Source of the DNA: Pirellulales bacterium
GTDB lineage: Bacteria > Planctomycetota > Planctomycetia > Pirellulales > JAICIG01
Reading direction: 5' to 3'
NCBI GenBank assembly: GCA_035533075.1
Contig: DATLUO010000241.1
Span: 1 to 37,236, forward strand
DNA length: 37,236 bases
The notes under the pieces were generated by a model, which saw nothing but the letters and a program-made list of their open reading frames with translations, did not search any database and was not told the origin of the DNA. Positions 29,637-37,236 of this stretch are shown here, one piece after another. The position numbers and the translations under genes were made by a program. Position 1 is the first letter of the stretch. Every line of letters starts with the position of its first letter.

Positions 29637-29870
29637 TTACCGTCTCTCGTTTTAAACGCTCTACCATCGGGTCCGTCGATCGACTCTCCCAATAACCTAG
29701 TTTGGCATGGATCGCTGGGTCTGTACAGCACTCTTTTGCGTGGGGAGGGGGGTAGCGGTTGCGCAAACGGACGGTTTTTTTCCGTACGCGATTTGCACGC
29801 TCGGCGGAGAGACGGGAGGGCTCGCTGCGAGAAAACGCGGCGGGTTCAAGACGCGTCGGACGCTACGGGC

Positions 29871-30245
29871 TCAGGGCGGGACGGGTTTACAGGGCTGTTT
29901 CAGCCCGGGCGCCAACAAGCGAGCGAACCATGGACGGTTGTGCTGCGCCGCCAACGGGCTCTCGTCCGTCCAAGTTTCGTACCAGTGATCGGCGAGTATC
30001 AGCCGCCAGCACGAATCGCCGTCGTCGTGCCAGGCGAGCGTCCACTGTTCGCCCAAGCGGCCCGGCAGCATGTCGCCCGCCAGCCAACGATGATCGAGGC
30101 AAACCCACTCGCCCTGGACGAAGTCGAAGAAGAAGACGAGCTCGGCGCCGTCTTTGACGTGAACCACGGCGATCGTGTCGACGTGCTCTTCAACGTAGCA
30201 CTCTGGCGTCGAGCCGCACGCCAGGTACAGGACAAGTGCGACCAC
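29871..30245 (-). CDS. Unknown 124-aa protein (mirror copy)
   Basis: Identical to the product at 6992-7366; GTG start with GGAG seven bases upstream; mirrored -10 TATAAT at 30287-30292. Confidence 0.63.
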   Translation of the reverse strand: MVALVLYLACGSTPECYVEEHVDTIAVVHVKDGAELVFFFDFVQGEWVCLDHRWLAGDMLPGRLGEQWTLAWHDDGDSCWRLILADHWYETWTDESPLAAQHNRPWFARLLAPGLKQPCKPVPP

Positions 30246-30360
30246 TTCCCTGCTCCGGCAGCCCCGTCATGAGGAGTTCCATTGGGATTATATCGGGCGA
30301 GGAAAGAGACGAACTTACTGGTAAATTGTGAAAAACTGGGAATTAACCGCCCGCCAACTT

Positions 30361-30393
30361 AAAAAGCGCCCAGCCGCCTTCGAGCGGCTGCGC
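30361..30393 (-). terminator. Intrinsic terminator-like hairpin (mirror copy)
   Basis: Mirror of 6844-6876; on the minus strand the stem is followed by five Ts. Confidence 0.5.
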
Positions 30394-30431
30394 AAAACAA
30401 CTCGCTCGAAGCGGACAGTTCGCCGGACTGA

Positions 30432-30437
30432 TATAAT
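30432..30437 (+). promoter_or_regulatory. Likely -10 element of the cysteine desulfurase gene (mirror copy)
   Basis: TATAAT, followed by the alternative hairpins at 30438-30450 and 30447-30465. Confidence 0.45.
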
Positions 30438-30506
30438 GGCGGCAACCGCCGCCGCGTTGGCGGCGTTGACCGCTCTTAAAAAGCTCTGTTCGTTCGCGCA
30501 TTCTCG

Positions 30507-31700
30507 ATGCCCGCCGATCGCGTTTACATGGACAACCACGCCACCACGCGCGTCGATCCGCGCGTGGTCGAGGCGATGCTGCCGTTTTTCAGCCAGCGCT
30601 ACGGCAACGCCCGCAGCGTGAGCCATGCCTGGGGCTGGGAGGCCAAGGACGCCGTCGACGAGTCGCGGCAGTCGATCGCCGCGGCCATCGGCGCCGAGCC
30701 GCGCGAGATCGTGTTCACCAGCGGCGCGACCGAGAGCAACAATCTCGCGTTGCGCGGCGTCGCCGAACGCGGCAAGCGCAAAGGCGATCATTTCATCAGC
30801 CTCGCGACCGAGCACAAAGCCGTGCTCGATCCGCTGGAGCGTCTCGGCCGCCGCGGCTTCGAAGTCACGCTCTTGCCGGTGGCGCCGGTCGGCGAAGCTT
30901 GCGCGGGGCTTGTCGACACGGGGCGAGTGGCCGCCGCCATCCGCGACGACACCGCGCTGGTCTCGGTGATGCTGGCCAACAACGAGATCGGCGTCATCCA
31001 GCCGCTGGCCGAAATCGGCGCCATCTGCCGCCAGCGGGGAGTACTATTGCACTGCGACGCCACGCAAGCCGTCGGAAAACTGCCCGTCGACGTGACGGAA
31101 TTGCAGATCGATTTGATGAGCTTCTCGGCCCACAAGATATACGGCCCCAAGGGGGTCGGGGCGTTGTACGTCCGGCGCCGCAGTCCGCCCGTCCGTTTGC
31201 AGCCGCAGATCGACGGCGGCGGCCAGGAAGGGGGGCTGCGCAGCGGCACGCTCAACGTGCCGGGCATCGCGGGCTTCGCCAAGGCGCTGGAACTTTGCCT
31301 CGCGGAACTGCCTGCAGAGGCGACGCGGCTGGCGGAGCTGCGCGATCGGCTTTGCGCCGGGTTGTTGAAAGCCCTCGAAGGAGTGTCGCTCAACGGGCCG
31401 GCCCTTTCCGACCGCAGCCGGCGCTTGCCCGGCAATTTGAACCTCAGTTTCGCCCACGTCGACGGCGAGGCCTTGATGATGAGCATGAAGCGGCTGGCGG
31501 TCAGCTCCGGCAGCGCCTGCACGTCGGCCGACCCGGAGCCCAGCCATGTGCTGCGGGCCTTGGGTCTTAGCGAAGATCTGACGCGGGCCAGCTTGCGCTT
31601 CGGCTTGGGCCGGTTCAATACGGCCGACGACGTCGAGTTTGCCATCGAGGCGGTCAGCCAGGCGGTCGTCCGGCTGCGCAAGCTGAGCAGCCTGGCCTGA
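30507..31700 (+). CDS. Cysteine desulfurase, NifS/IscS type (mirror copy)
   Basis: Identical 397-aa product to 5537-6730, PLP lysine K210 and catalytic C338 present. GCCT/AGGC then six Ts at 31691-31711 span its stop codon. Confidence 0.94.
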   Translation: MPADRVYMDNHATTRVDPRVVEAMLPFFSQRYGNARSVSHAWGWEAKDAVDESRQSIAAAIGAEPREIVFTSGATESNNLALRGVAERGKRKGDHFISLATEHKAVLDPLERLGRRGFEVTLLPVAPVGEACAGLVDTGRVAAAIRDDTALVSVMLANNEIGVIQPLAEIGAICRQRGVLLHCDATQAVGKLPVDVTELQIDLMSFSAHKIYGPKGVGALYVRRRSPPVRLQPQIDGGGQEGGLRSGTLNVPGIAGFAKALELCLAELPAEATRLAELRDRLCAGLLKALEGVSLNGPALSDRSRRLPGNLNLSFAHVDGEALMMSMKRLAVSSGSACTSADPEPSHVLRALGLSEDLTRASLRFGLGRFNTADDVEFAIEAVSQAVVRLRKLSSLA

Positions 31701-31753
31701 GGCGTTTTTTCGCGGTTTCGGGACCGGCTGGCTTCCCTTTTTCCAGCGAGTTG

Positions 31754-31759
31754 TATAAT
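31754..31759 (+). promoter_or_regulatory. Likely -10 element of the IscA-type gene (mirror copy)
   Basis: TATAAT 70 bases before the IscA start at 31830. Confidence 0.5.
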
Positions 31760-31829
31760 TTAGGCATACTTGGTTGTCAAAATCCGGGCTTAGCAAGCAC
31801 GCACCCTTTTTCAGGAGTGGTAGAGCACT

Positions 31830-32162
31830 ATGGCAGTGGCATTGAGCGAAAAGGCCGCCAACGAAGTCAAGCGGATCATGCAGGAACAGAAGTTCGACGA
31901 GGACACGGTCCTGCGCGTCGGCGTGGCGGGCGGCGGCTGCAGCGGCTTTCAATACAGCCTCGGCTTCGACAAGACCTACGATGAAAAGGTCGACAGCAAG
32001 TACGACTATCACGGCGTGACGGTGGTCGTCGACAAGAAGAGCGCGCTGTATCTCGACGGCACGACGGTCGACTTCTACGAAGGCCTGGAGAAGCGCGGCT
32101 TCACCTTCGACAACCCCAACGCGGTCAAGAGCTGCGGCTGCGGCAGTTCGTTCCAGGCCTGA
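31830..32162 (+). CDS. IscA/ErpA-family Fe-S carrier (mirror copy)
   Basis: Identical 110-aa product to 5075-5407, cysteines C37, C102 and C104. AGGAG at 31813-31817. Confidence 0.92.
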   Translation: MAVALSEKAANEVKRIMQEQKFDEDTVLRVGVAGGGCSGFQYSLGFDKTYDEKVDSKYDYHGVTVVVDKKSALYLDGTTVDFYEGLEKRGFTFDNPNAVKSCGCGSSFQA

Positions 32163-32195
32163 TCGGCCGCCGCGAGAAAACGCGAAACCCACCGA

Positions 32196-32228
32196 TCCCC
32201 TCGCCGCGCGCCGTTGCGGCCGAGGGGA
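32196..32228 (+). terminator. Hairpin after the IscA-type gene (mirror copy)
   Basis: Mirror of 5009-5041 (TCCCCTCG/CGAGGGGA with an inner CCGC/GCGG stem). Confidence 0.5.
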
Positions 32229-32246
32229 TGTTCATATCGAGATTGA

Positions 32247-32423
32247 CGATGGCTGGCCGAAGGACAGTACGCTGAATCCGAACGCAGCAGGAATTTGCTG
32301 GAATTGCGCATAGCGGGACTGAATCGCTTCCTCGAAGAGCGAGCGACGACCGACGAGACGGCGTGGATCCGCTCATTCCGAGCCTGGGTTCGCGAAACCT
32401 TCTCGACGGGCGGTACAGGATGA
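32247..32423 (+). pseudogene. Protein-like open frame without a start (mirror copy)
   Basis: Mirror of 4814-4990; TGA at 32244-32246 precedes the frame, TGA at 32421-32423 ends it. Confidence 0.35.
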
Positions 32424-32465
32424 TTCTGCGCCGCCTTGCGGCTGAACCGCATAGCAGGGCGTTCC

Positions 32466-33218
32466 CTACGGAAATTCCTTGACGCGCCGCTGAATGGTAT
32501 CGCCACCCTGCGGCTGATCGCCGAGCAGGACCGCATCGACGCTCGTCGCCGCTGCACGCAAGTGCTGAAAGTTCGCTTCGATATGCTCTCGCATGGCCTG
32601 GCTGGCGAGCCGCGCATCGCCGGCTACGACGGCGGCCAGAATGTCGGCGTGGTGACGATGGGCGAGGGCCGCGCCGTGGCGGCCCAGCGTCTGCCGCCGG
32701 CTCTCGATGAGCAATTCCTGAATCGGCGCCAGCACCAGGTGGAACATCGCGTTGCCGGTGGCTTCGGCGAGAATCGCGTGAAAATCAAGGTCGGCCTTGA
32801 GGTGCGCTTTGAGCGATTTGGCCGGGTTTCCCAAAGTCTGCTGCGTCTCTTCGAGCGAAGCGAGCTGAACCTCGGTGCGATGAATCGCCGCCGACGCCGC
32901 GATGGCCGTCTCCAAAGGCAACCGCACGGCGGCTAGGTCTTCCAACCGGCAATCCGACCAGCGCAGCAAACGCTGATAGCCGACCGAAATCTGCCGGCCG
33001 CTCGGCGCGGCGACCCGCGTGCCCGAACCTTGGATGCTGCGAACCAGGCCCAGGCCGGCCAACCGGCCGATCGCCTCGCGAACGACGGTGCGGCTGACCC
33101 CCAGTTGCGTGCTGATCTCTCGCTCCGAGGGCAGCGGATCGCCGGGATTGAGACCGCCGCTTAGGATCTTATCTTCCAAAGCCTGGACGACTTCCGACAC
33201 GCGATCGACGCGGGACAT
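32466..33218 (-). CDS. FadR-type GntR regulator (mirror copy)
   Basis: Identical 250-aa product to 4019-4771; winged helix at about 5-72, FCD metal residues D143, H147, H190 and H212. The mirrored intergenic region 33219-33585 carries the AT-rich block and the AGGCGTCCCGCC repeat. Confidence 0.9.
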   Translation of the reverse strand: MSRVDRVSEVVQALEDKILSGGLNPGDPLPSEREISTQLGVSRTVVREAIGRLAGLGLVRSIQGSGTRVAAPSGRQISVGYQRLLRWSDCRLEDLAAVRLPLETAIAASAAIHRTEVQLASLEETQQTLGNPAKSLKAHLKADLDFHAILAEATGNAMFHLVLAPIQELLIESRRQTLGRHGAALAHRHHADILAAVVAGDARLASQAMREHIEANFQHLRAAATSVDAVLLGDQPQGGDTIQRRVKEFP

Positions 33219-33585
33219 GACCGACCTCTGTACCGTTGATGCGCCTGCGGCGCGATGCACTTCATCCTAGCCAGCGGCACGCGACAAATCGAGCATTGCC
33301 GGGCGGCGTCCTGAGTTGTGGTGCGGGCGGGACGCCTGCTTCGTCACAGGCGGGACGCCTCCACGACAGGTAATTTGTAGTTGGAACGACGCTCTCTTCC
33401 GCTAACTGACCGCGCCGCCGAGAAACTGGATATATAAAAGATTCTTAATTGCAATTATTATGACAGGCGCTTACCGGAAACCGAATTGGAAAGAATGGCG
33501 GATAGCATGTCGGGCTGCGGATGCTTTATTCGATTGAACGCTGAGGATGTCGTCGACTTGAGTGGACCGCTCATGCAGGATTTCG

Positions 33586-33741
33586 ATGTCGCCCAATCGC
33601 AAAAAAGCCGTCGAAGCCGATTCTCTCCGTGCCAAAACGCTGGAACTCAAAAAGACCCAACGCCGGCTCTTGCAACAACTCGACAAGAGCATTCGCAGCT
33701 CCGAGCAGTGCCTGAAAAAGGCGAAATTGCCGCGGCAATGA
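33586..33741 (+). CDS. 51-aa coiled-coil micro-ORF (mirror copy)
   Basis: Identical to 3496-3651; AGGA at 33577-33580, five bases before the ATG. Confidence 0.48.
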   Translation: MSPNRKKAVEADSLRAKTLELKKTQRRLLQQLDKSIRSSEQCLKKAKLPRQ

Positions 33742-33903
33742 AGCCCCGCGGCGCAATCCGGCGCCCGGCGTCTCGCCCGTCGAACAACCCCAGTCGCATC
33801 CGCTGCTGCGCGCGCCTCGGGCCATTTTCGACGTTACTTGAAGTGAACGCGAATCTGCGGCGAACGTCAACTCGAGAACGCCTCCCACTTAAGGTTGCAA
33901 CTC

Positions 33904-34104
33904 ATGGACAAAAAAGCACTTGGGGCGAATCGGCAAGGCAGCTTCGAGTTCCTGCCTGCGTCGCCGCCGGACGAACCGCTGCTGATCATGGTCCGCAAGT
34001 TGGAAGCGACGCAACGAAGATTGCTTGCGCGATTGGAGCAATGTCTTCGGAATTCGGCGGCATGCCTGGACAAGCAGCGAAAAAACGCGGCCTTAATCGC
34101 TTAG
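33904..34104 (+). CDS. 66-aa coiled-coil protein (mirror copy)
   Basis: Identical to 3133-3333; AAGG at 33891-33894, nine bases before the ATG. Paralog of the 51-aa product just upstream. Confidence 0.53.
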   Translation: MDKKALGANRQGSFEFLPASPPDEPLLIMVRKLEATQRRLLARLEQCLRNSAACLDKQRKNAALIA

Positions 34105-34130
34105 CGCCGGCAATCCTGAACGGACAGGAC

Positions 34131-34547
34131 TCACTCCGCCACGGTTATCTTACCGTACGCCGGAGTATGATCTTCAGCATCAATTGGCGGGGCAATTTCA
34201 TACGTCAGATAGACGTCATAATCACCCGGCGCGAGGACCGGGCCCAACTGCGCTTCGGAATAATAGCCGCCGTGCCATTTGCGCGTTGCGAGGCCCGCGA
34301 CTCCCGTGTCTCGCTCGCCATCTCCCCACCAATCATAGGTCCCGCTAGGACATATCCAAAGCGCGAACCTGCGACCGTGCCAAGGAGGATACTGAACCCG
34401 AACCGCTATCCGCTGCCCCACCTTTGCAGGCGCAATGGATATTCGTGGACTCCATGATATTCCGCAGATGCCGAACGTACCCAAGGTGAGGCAAAGAGCC
34501 GTAGCGACAATCGAAAACTGCTTGAGCGTGGACCTTTGGCGAACCAT
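34131..34547 (-). CDS. Small secreted protein of unknown function (mirror copy)
   Basis: Identical 138-aa product to 2690-3106, with an N-terminal hydrophobic segment and a beta-rich body. Confidence 0.58.
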   Translation of the reverse strand: MVRQRSTLKQFSIVATALCLTLGTFGICGISWSPRISIAPAKVGQRIAVRVQYPPWHGRRFALWICPSGTYDWWGDGERDTGVAGLATRKWHGGYYSEAQLGPVLAPGDYDVYLTYEIAPPIDAEDHTPAYGKITVAE

Positions 34548-34732
34548 TGTTGGCCTCAGTAATGTTGCCTGAAACGGTTCACGCATTAACACAGCAGTAT
34601 ATAGCCGATCGCGCGTCAAGAAGGCCGGAATCTTGCAGCGACCGAGATCGGAGGCTTCGGCGAGATGTCCCATCACCGCAGAAGCAGGAAATACTCCGGC
34701 ATTTCAGTGGCTGACGCTTCGGATGCCAAGAG

Positions 34733-36196
34733 CTACTTCGAAAACCGCTCGAGCACGTTCCGCGTGATCCGCTCGACGGCCGGGTCGTCGCCGGCCAGGC
34801 CGTGTGCCCAGTCGGTCGTGCCAACGGTAAAAACGGAGCCGCCGCGCGTGTAGACGCCCATCACGGCGTGGCCTTCGGCCGGGGCGCCCGTTTTGTCGCG
34901 TGGAAAGCGGTCGTACCACAGCGCGTCATCGGGATGCCAGCGGGCAGGGCATGTGCCGAGAATCGCGAACGTCTCGGGCGTGCCGTCGCGATGCGTCGGG
35001 GTCGGCAAGCCGTCTTGCAACTCGAACTCGCAGCCGTCGCACTCGTAGCCCACGATCGTGTTCTTGCCGCCGAAGCTTTCGCCGGCCTTCAGCCCCGAGC
35101 CGGCGAAGACCCAATGCTCGGGGCGATGCACGGTAAACGCCGCCGCGCCGTCCATGTATTGGCCGTGGCTGCGATGATAGCCGCCGTGCAGAAAGCCCAC
35201 GCCGGTCAGTTGGTTCTCCGGCCGGGCTACGAGGTGATGGCTCCAAAGCGTGGCCAACAGCCGCCGCTTGCCGCTGGGAAACAGCGGATCGAGATTGAAC
35301 GCCTGCTTGTAACTGACAAGCTGCCGGCCCTCGGCCTCGCTGCGCACCTGCCAGCAGCAAGTGTTGCCGCTGAAGAAGGCCACGTTGCCGCCCGCGCCGA
35401 TATAAGCTTCCAGATGATCGCGCATCGGCGTGGACCAATATTCATCGTGGCCGACGCTGAGCACCAGCTTATACTGCTTGAGCAACTCGGGGCGAAATTC
35501 GAGATCGGAGTTGACCGCGTATTCGAGGGCAATGCCGTTACGCTCGGCCCAGGCCACGAACGGCAACTCCCAGGTGCGAAACTGCCCGGCCAGCGGGCGA
35601 TCGAACGAAACTCGCGTGCCTTGCAGCTTGTTGCGGGCGTGAAAGGCGTACAGGCTATGCCCGCCCCAATTGTTGTAGGCGTTGTACGTGTTCGTGGCCA
35701 ATTGCAACAGAATCTTGGAATTCTTTCCCGGCTGAGCCGAACGAACGACGAAAAACAGCCGTGACTCGGCCGTGCGGCGGTTGCGCTCGGTGAACTCGCC
35801 GCCGCCATCGGCTACGCGCAGCACTGCGTCGTAATAGCCGCTGCGCCAATCCGAAGGAATCTTCAGCGTAAACGATGCCGGCCAGCCGCAGCCGTGCGAC
35901 GAAGCATTGGCCGGAACCGGGTAGGCGGCGCCCGCTAGGTTTTCCTGCTTGAAAACCGTTTCGGTCTTCGCCCCCAGCCGCGAGATTTCCAGCGACCACT
36001 TGGGCGCCGTCGCGGAGACGTGGAACTCGACCGTGTCGCCCGGCGCATAACTGAGCTGATCCGTATAGCCTTCGACATACAGCGACCGCGTGACCGGCTG
36101 CGGCTCGTCGGCGCGAGTCATCGCGGCCAATGCCAGCAGCACCGCGAAGGAAATGAATACCCGATCTGTCACGACTGCGAACCTCATTAAACGCAT
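34733..36196 (-). CDS. Exported N,N-dimethylformamidase-beta-like protein (mirror copy)
   Basis: Identical 487-aa product to 1041-2504, with signal peptide and the SVGHDEYWS motif at 248-255. The mirrored tandem CGAAAG units are at 36206-36229. Confidence 0.83.
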   Translation of the reverse strand: MRLMRFAVVTDRVFISFAVLLALAAMTRADEPQPVTRSLYVEGYTDQLSYAPGDTVEFHVSATAPKWSLEISRLGAKTETVFKQENLAGAAYPVPANASSHGCGWPASFTLKIPSDWRSGYYDAVLRVADGGGEFTERNRRTAESRLFFVVRSAQPGKNSKILLQLATNTYNAYNNWGGHSLYAFHARNKLQGTRVSFDRPLAGQFRTWELPFVAWAERNGIALEYAVNSDLEFRPELLKQYKLVLSVGHDEYWSTPMRDHLEAYIGAGGNVAFFSGNTCCWQVRSEAEGRQLVSYKQAFNLDPLFPSGKRRLLATLWSHHLVARPENQLTGVGFLHGGYHRSHGQYMDGAAAFTVHRPEHWVFAGSGLKAGESFGGKNTIVGYECDGCEFELQDGLPTPTHRDGTPETFAILGTCPARWHPDDALWYDRFPRDKTGAPAEGHAVMGVYTRGGSVFTVGTTDWAHGLAGDDPAVERITRNVLERFSK

Positions 36197-36311
36197 CTGG
36201 CCTTCCTCTTTCGTTCTTTCGCGCTTTCGTGATTCCTCTGCGGCATAGGCCTTCGCGTTGCACGCCGAACGCATGCACGACGGCGACTGCGATGGATGCC
36301 GTGGTACGACA

Positions 36312-36329
36312 CGGAGGCTGACGCCTCCG
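36312..36329. repeat. Hairpin repeat (mirror copy)
   Basis: Mirror of 908-925 (CGGAGGC/GCCTCCG). Confidence 0.45.
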
Positions 36330-36345
36330 GCTCGCCGCTGTCGCC

Positions 36346-37236
36346 TCAGACTTCCCAGCCTTTGCGATACTCTTTGCCCAGGAACCGGTTGGCCTCGGGC
36401 ACGTCGGTGATTTTCACCGACGCGGGATCGTAAGTGATCGGCTTGCCGACGCGGTAAGCCACGTTGCCCAACAGCACGATCTCCGTGAACGGGCCGGCGT
36501 AGGCGAAGTTGCTCCCCGCGCGTCCGCCGGTCTTGCAGGCTTCGATCCATTGCTGGTGATGACCGGGCGAACGCGGCAGCGAGGGCTCGGGGCCTTCGAA
36601 GGCGGCGAACTTTTCTTCGGGCAGCAGTTTTGGCATCTGCCCGTGCTCGATGGCGATCTTGCCTTCGTCGCCGATGAACAGCGAGCCGTTCATCGGCAGC
36701 AAGGCGGCACTCTCGGGCTGCGGCTTGACTGTGCCTTCGTACCAAACGACTTGGCAAGGCGGCAGGCCGTCGCGCGGGCCGAACTCGAAGTGCGATTCCA
36801 TCCAGGTCGGGCCGCTTTCCGCGTGCGGCGGCGGGCCCTTCGATGTGACCTTGACCGGCCCGCCAAGCTTGAGCGCCCAGAAGGCCGGGTCCATCAGATG
36901 AATCGCCATGTCGCCGATCGCCCCGCAACCGAAATCCCACCAGCCGCGCCAGCGGAACGGCACGTACGCGGGGTTGTAAGGCCGCTCGGCTGCCGGGCCG
37001 AGCCACAAATCCCAGTGTAAGCTTTTGGGAACCGGCGGCGCGTCGGTCGGCCGTTCGAGCCCCTGTTGCCAAAAACTGCCCGGCCGGTCGGTGATGACGT
37101 GTACTTCACGCACGGCGCCGATGGCGCCCGACTGAATCAATTCCACCAGCCGCAAATAGCCCGGATGCTCGTGGTTCTGCGTGCCCATCTGCGTGGCGAC
37201 TTTTTTCTCGGCGGCCAGTTGGGCTATCAGCCGCGC
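36346..37236 (-). CDS. Gfo/Idh/MocA oxidoreductase, 5'-truncated (mirror copy)
   Basis: Identical to 1-891 and cut at exactly the same codon by the other window edge, as expected if one fragment was reflected about the axis. Confidence 0.9.
   Translation of the reverse strand, partial: ARLIAQLAAEKKVATQMGTQNHEHPGYLRLVELIQSGAIGAVREVHVITDRPGSFWQQGLERPTDAPPVPKSLHWDLWLGPAAERPYNPAYVPFRWRGWWDFGCGAIGDMAIHLMDPAFWALKLGGPVKVTSKGPPPHAESGPTWMESHFEFGPRDGLPPCQVVWYEGTVKPQPESAALLPMNGSLFIGDEGKIAIEHGQMPKLLPEEKFAAFEGPEPSLPRSPGHHQQWIEACKTGGRAGSNFAYAGPFTEIVLLGNVAYRVGKPITYDPASVKITDVPEANRFLGKEYRKGWEV

Noticed and set aside
33486-34457. A 323-codon plus-strand frame (mirror at 2780-3751)
   Set aside because: It runs across both micro-ORFs and antisense to the 138-aa gene, with no family resemblance and biased composition. 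Its first 30 codons (from the ATG at 33495) look mildly protein-like but are not enough to support a gene.

Overview
The window is one 18,618-base stretch followed by its own reverse complement. The mirror axis lies between bases 18618 and 18619, and base x pairs with base 37237-x. Every gene therefore appears twice, in opposite orientation, with an identical protein. The first and last bases of the window are also reverse complements. This exactness, plus an axis inside a hairpin-forming short repeat, points to a fold-back produced by assembly, amplification or library preparation. A real inverted duplication cannot be excluded from sequence alone. The unique information is arm 1 (1-18618); arm 2 (18619-37236) is annotated as its mirror.

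Organism: probably a member of Planctomycetota, perhaps Pirellulales. The DNA is GC-rich. It encodes the paired DUF1587/1595/1592/1588/1585 di-haem protein and DUF1552 Tat-exported protein typical of planctomycetes and related bacteria, plus a Gfo/Idh/MocA oxidoreductase of the type abundant in that phylum. Many intergenic GC-rich hairpin repeats also recall planctomycete genomes. This is inference; there is no rRNA or tRNA gene to confirm it.

Layout of arm 1. 1-3106 (+): 3' part of a Gfo/Idh/MocA oxidoreductase, an exported N,N-dimethylformamidase-beta-like protein, and a small secreted protein of unknown function. 3133-3651 (-): two tiny paralogous coiled-coil ORFs in tandem, one of only 51 codons. 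4019-4771 (+): FadR-type GntR regulator. 5075-6730 (-): iron-sulfur assembly pair, cysteine desulfurase then IscA/ErpA-type carrier. 6992-8047 (+): unknown 124-aa protein and a stand-alone Rcp1-like response regulator. 8504-9886 (+): exported phospholipase-D-fold protein. 10113-10241 (-): 42-aa putative membrane protein. 10509-14981 (-): di-haem DUF1592-group protein followed by DUF1552 protein, a two-gene operon. 15041-15300 (+): remnant of an alpha/beta-hydrolase C-terminus, tail-to-tail with a TetR regulator (15309-15899, -). 16181-16663 (+): DUF420-like four-helix membrane protein. 16818-18374 (-): leuA, whose upstream region runs into the repeat-filled axis.

The genes form an ordinary chromosomal mix (leucine synthesis, Fe-S assembly, regulators, exported planctomycete proteins) rather than one system. 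I see no phage, conjugation, transposase, CRISPR or defence genes. The most interesting signals are structural: the full-length palindrome, a 62-base three-way-junction repeat read in frame inside the DUF1592 gene, the tandem micro-paralogs, and several families of hairpin repeats.
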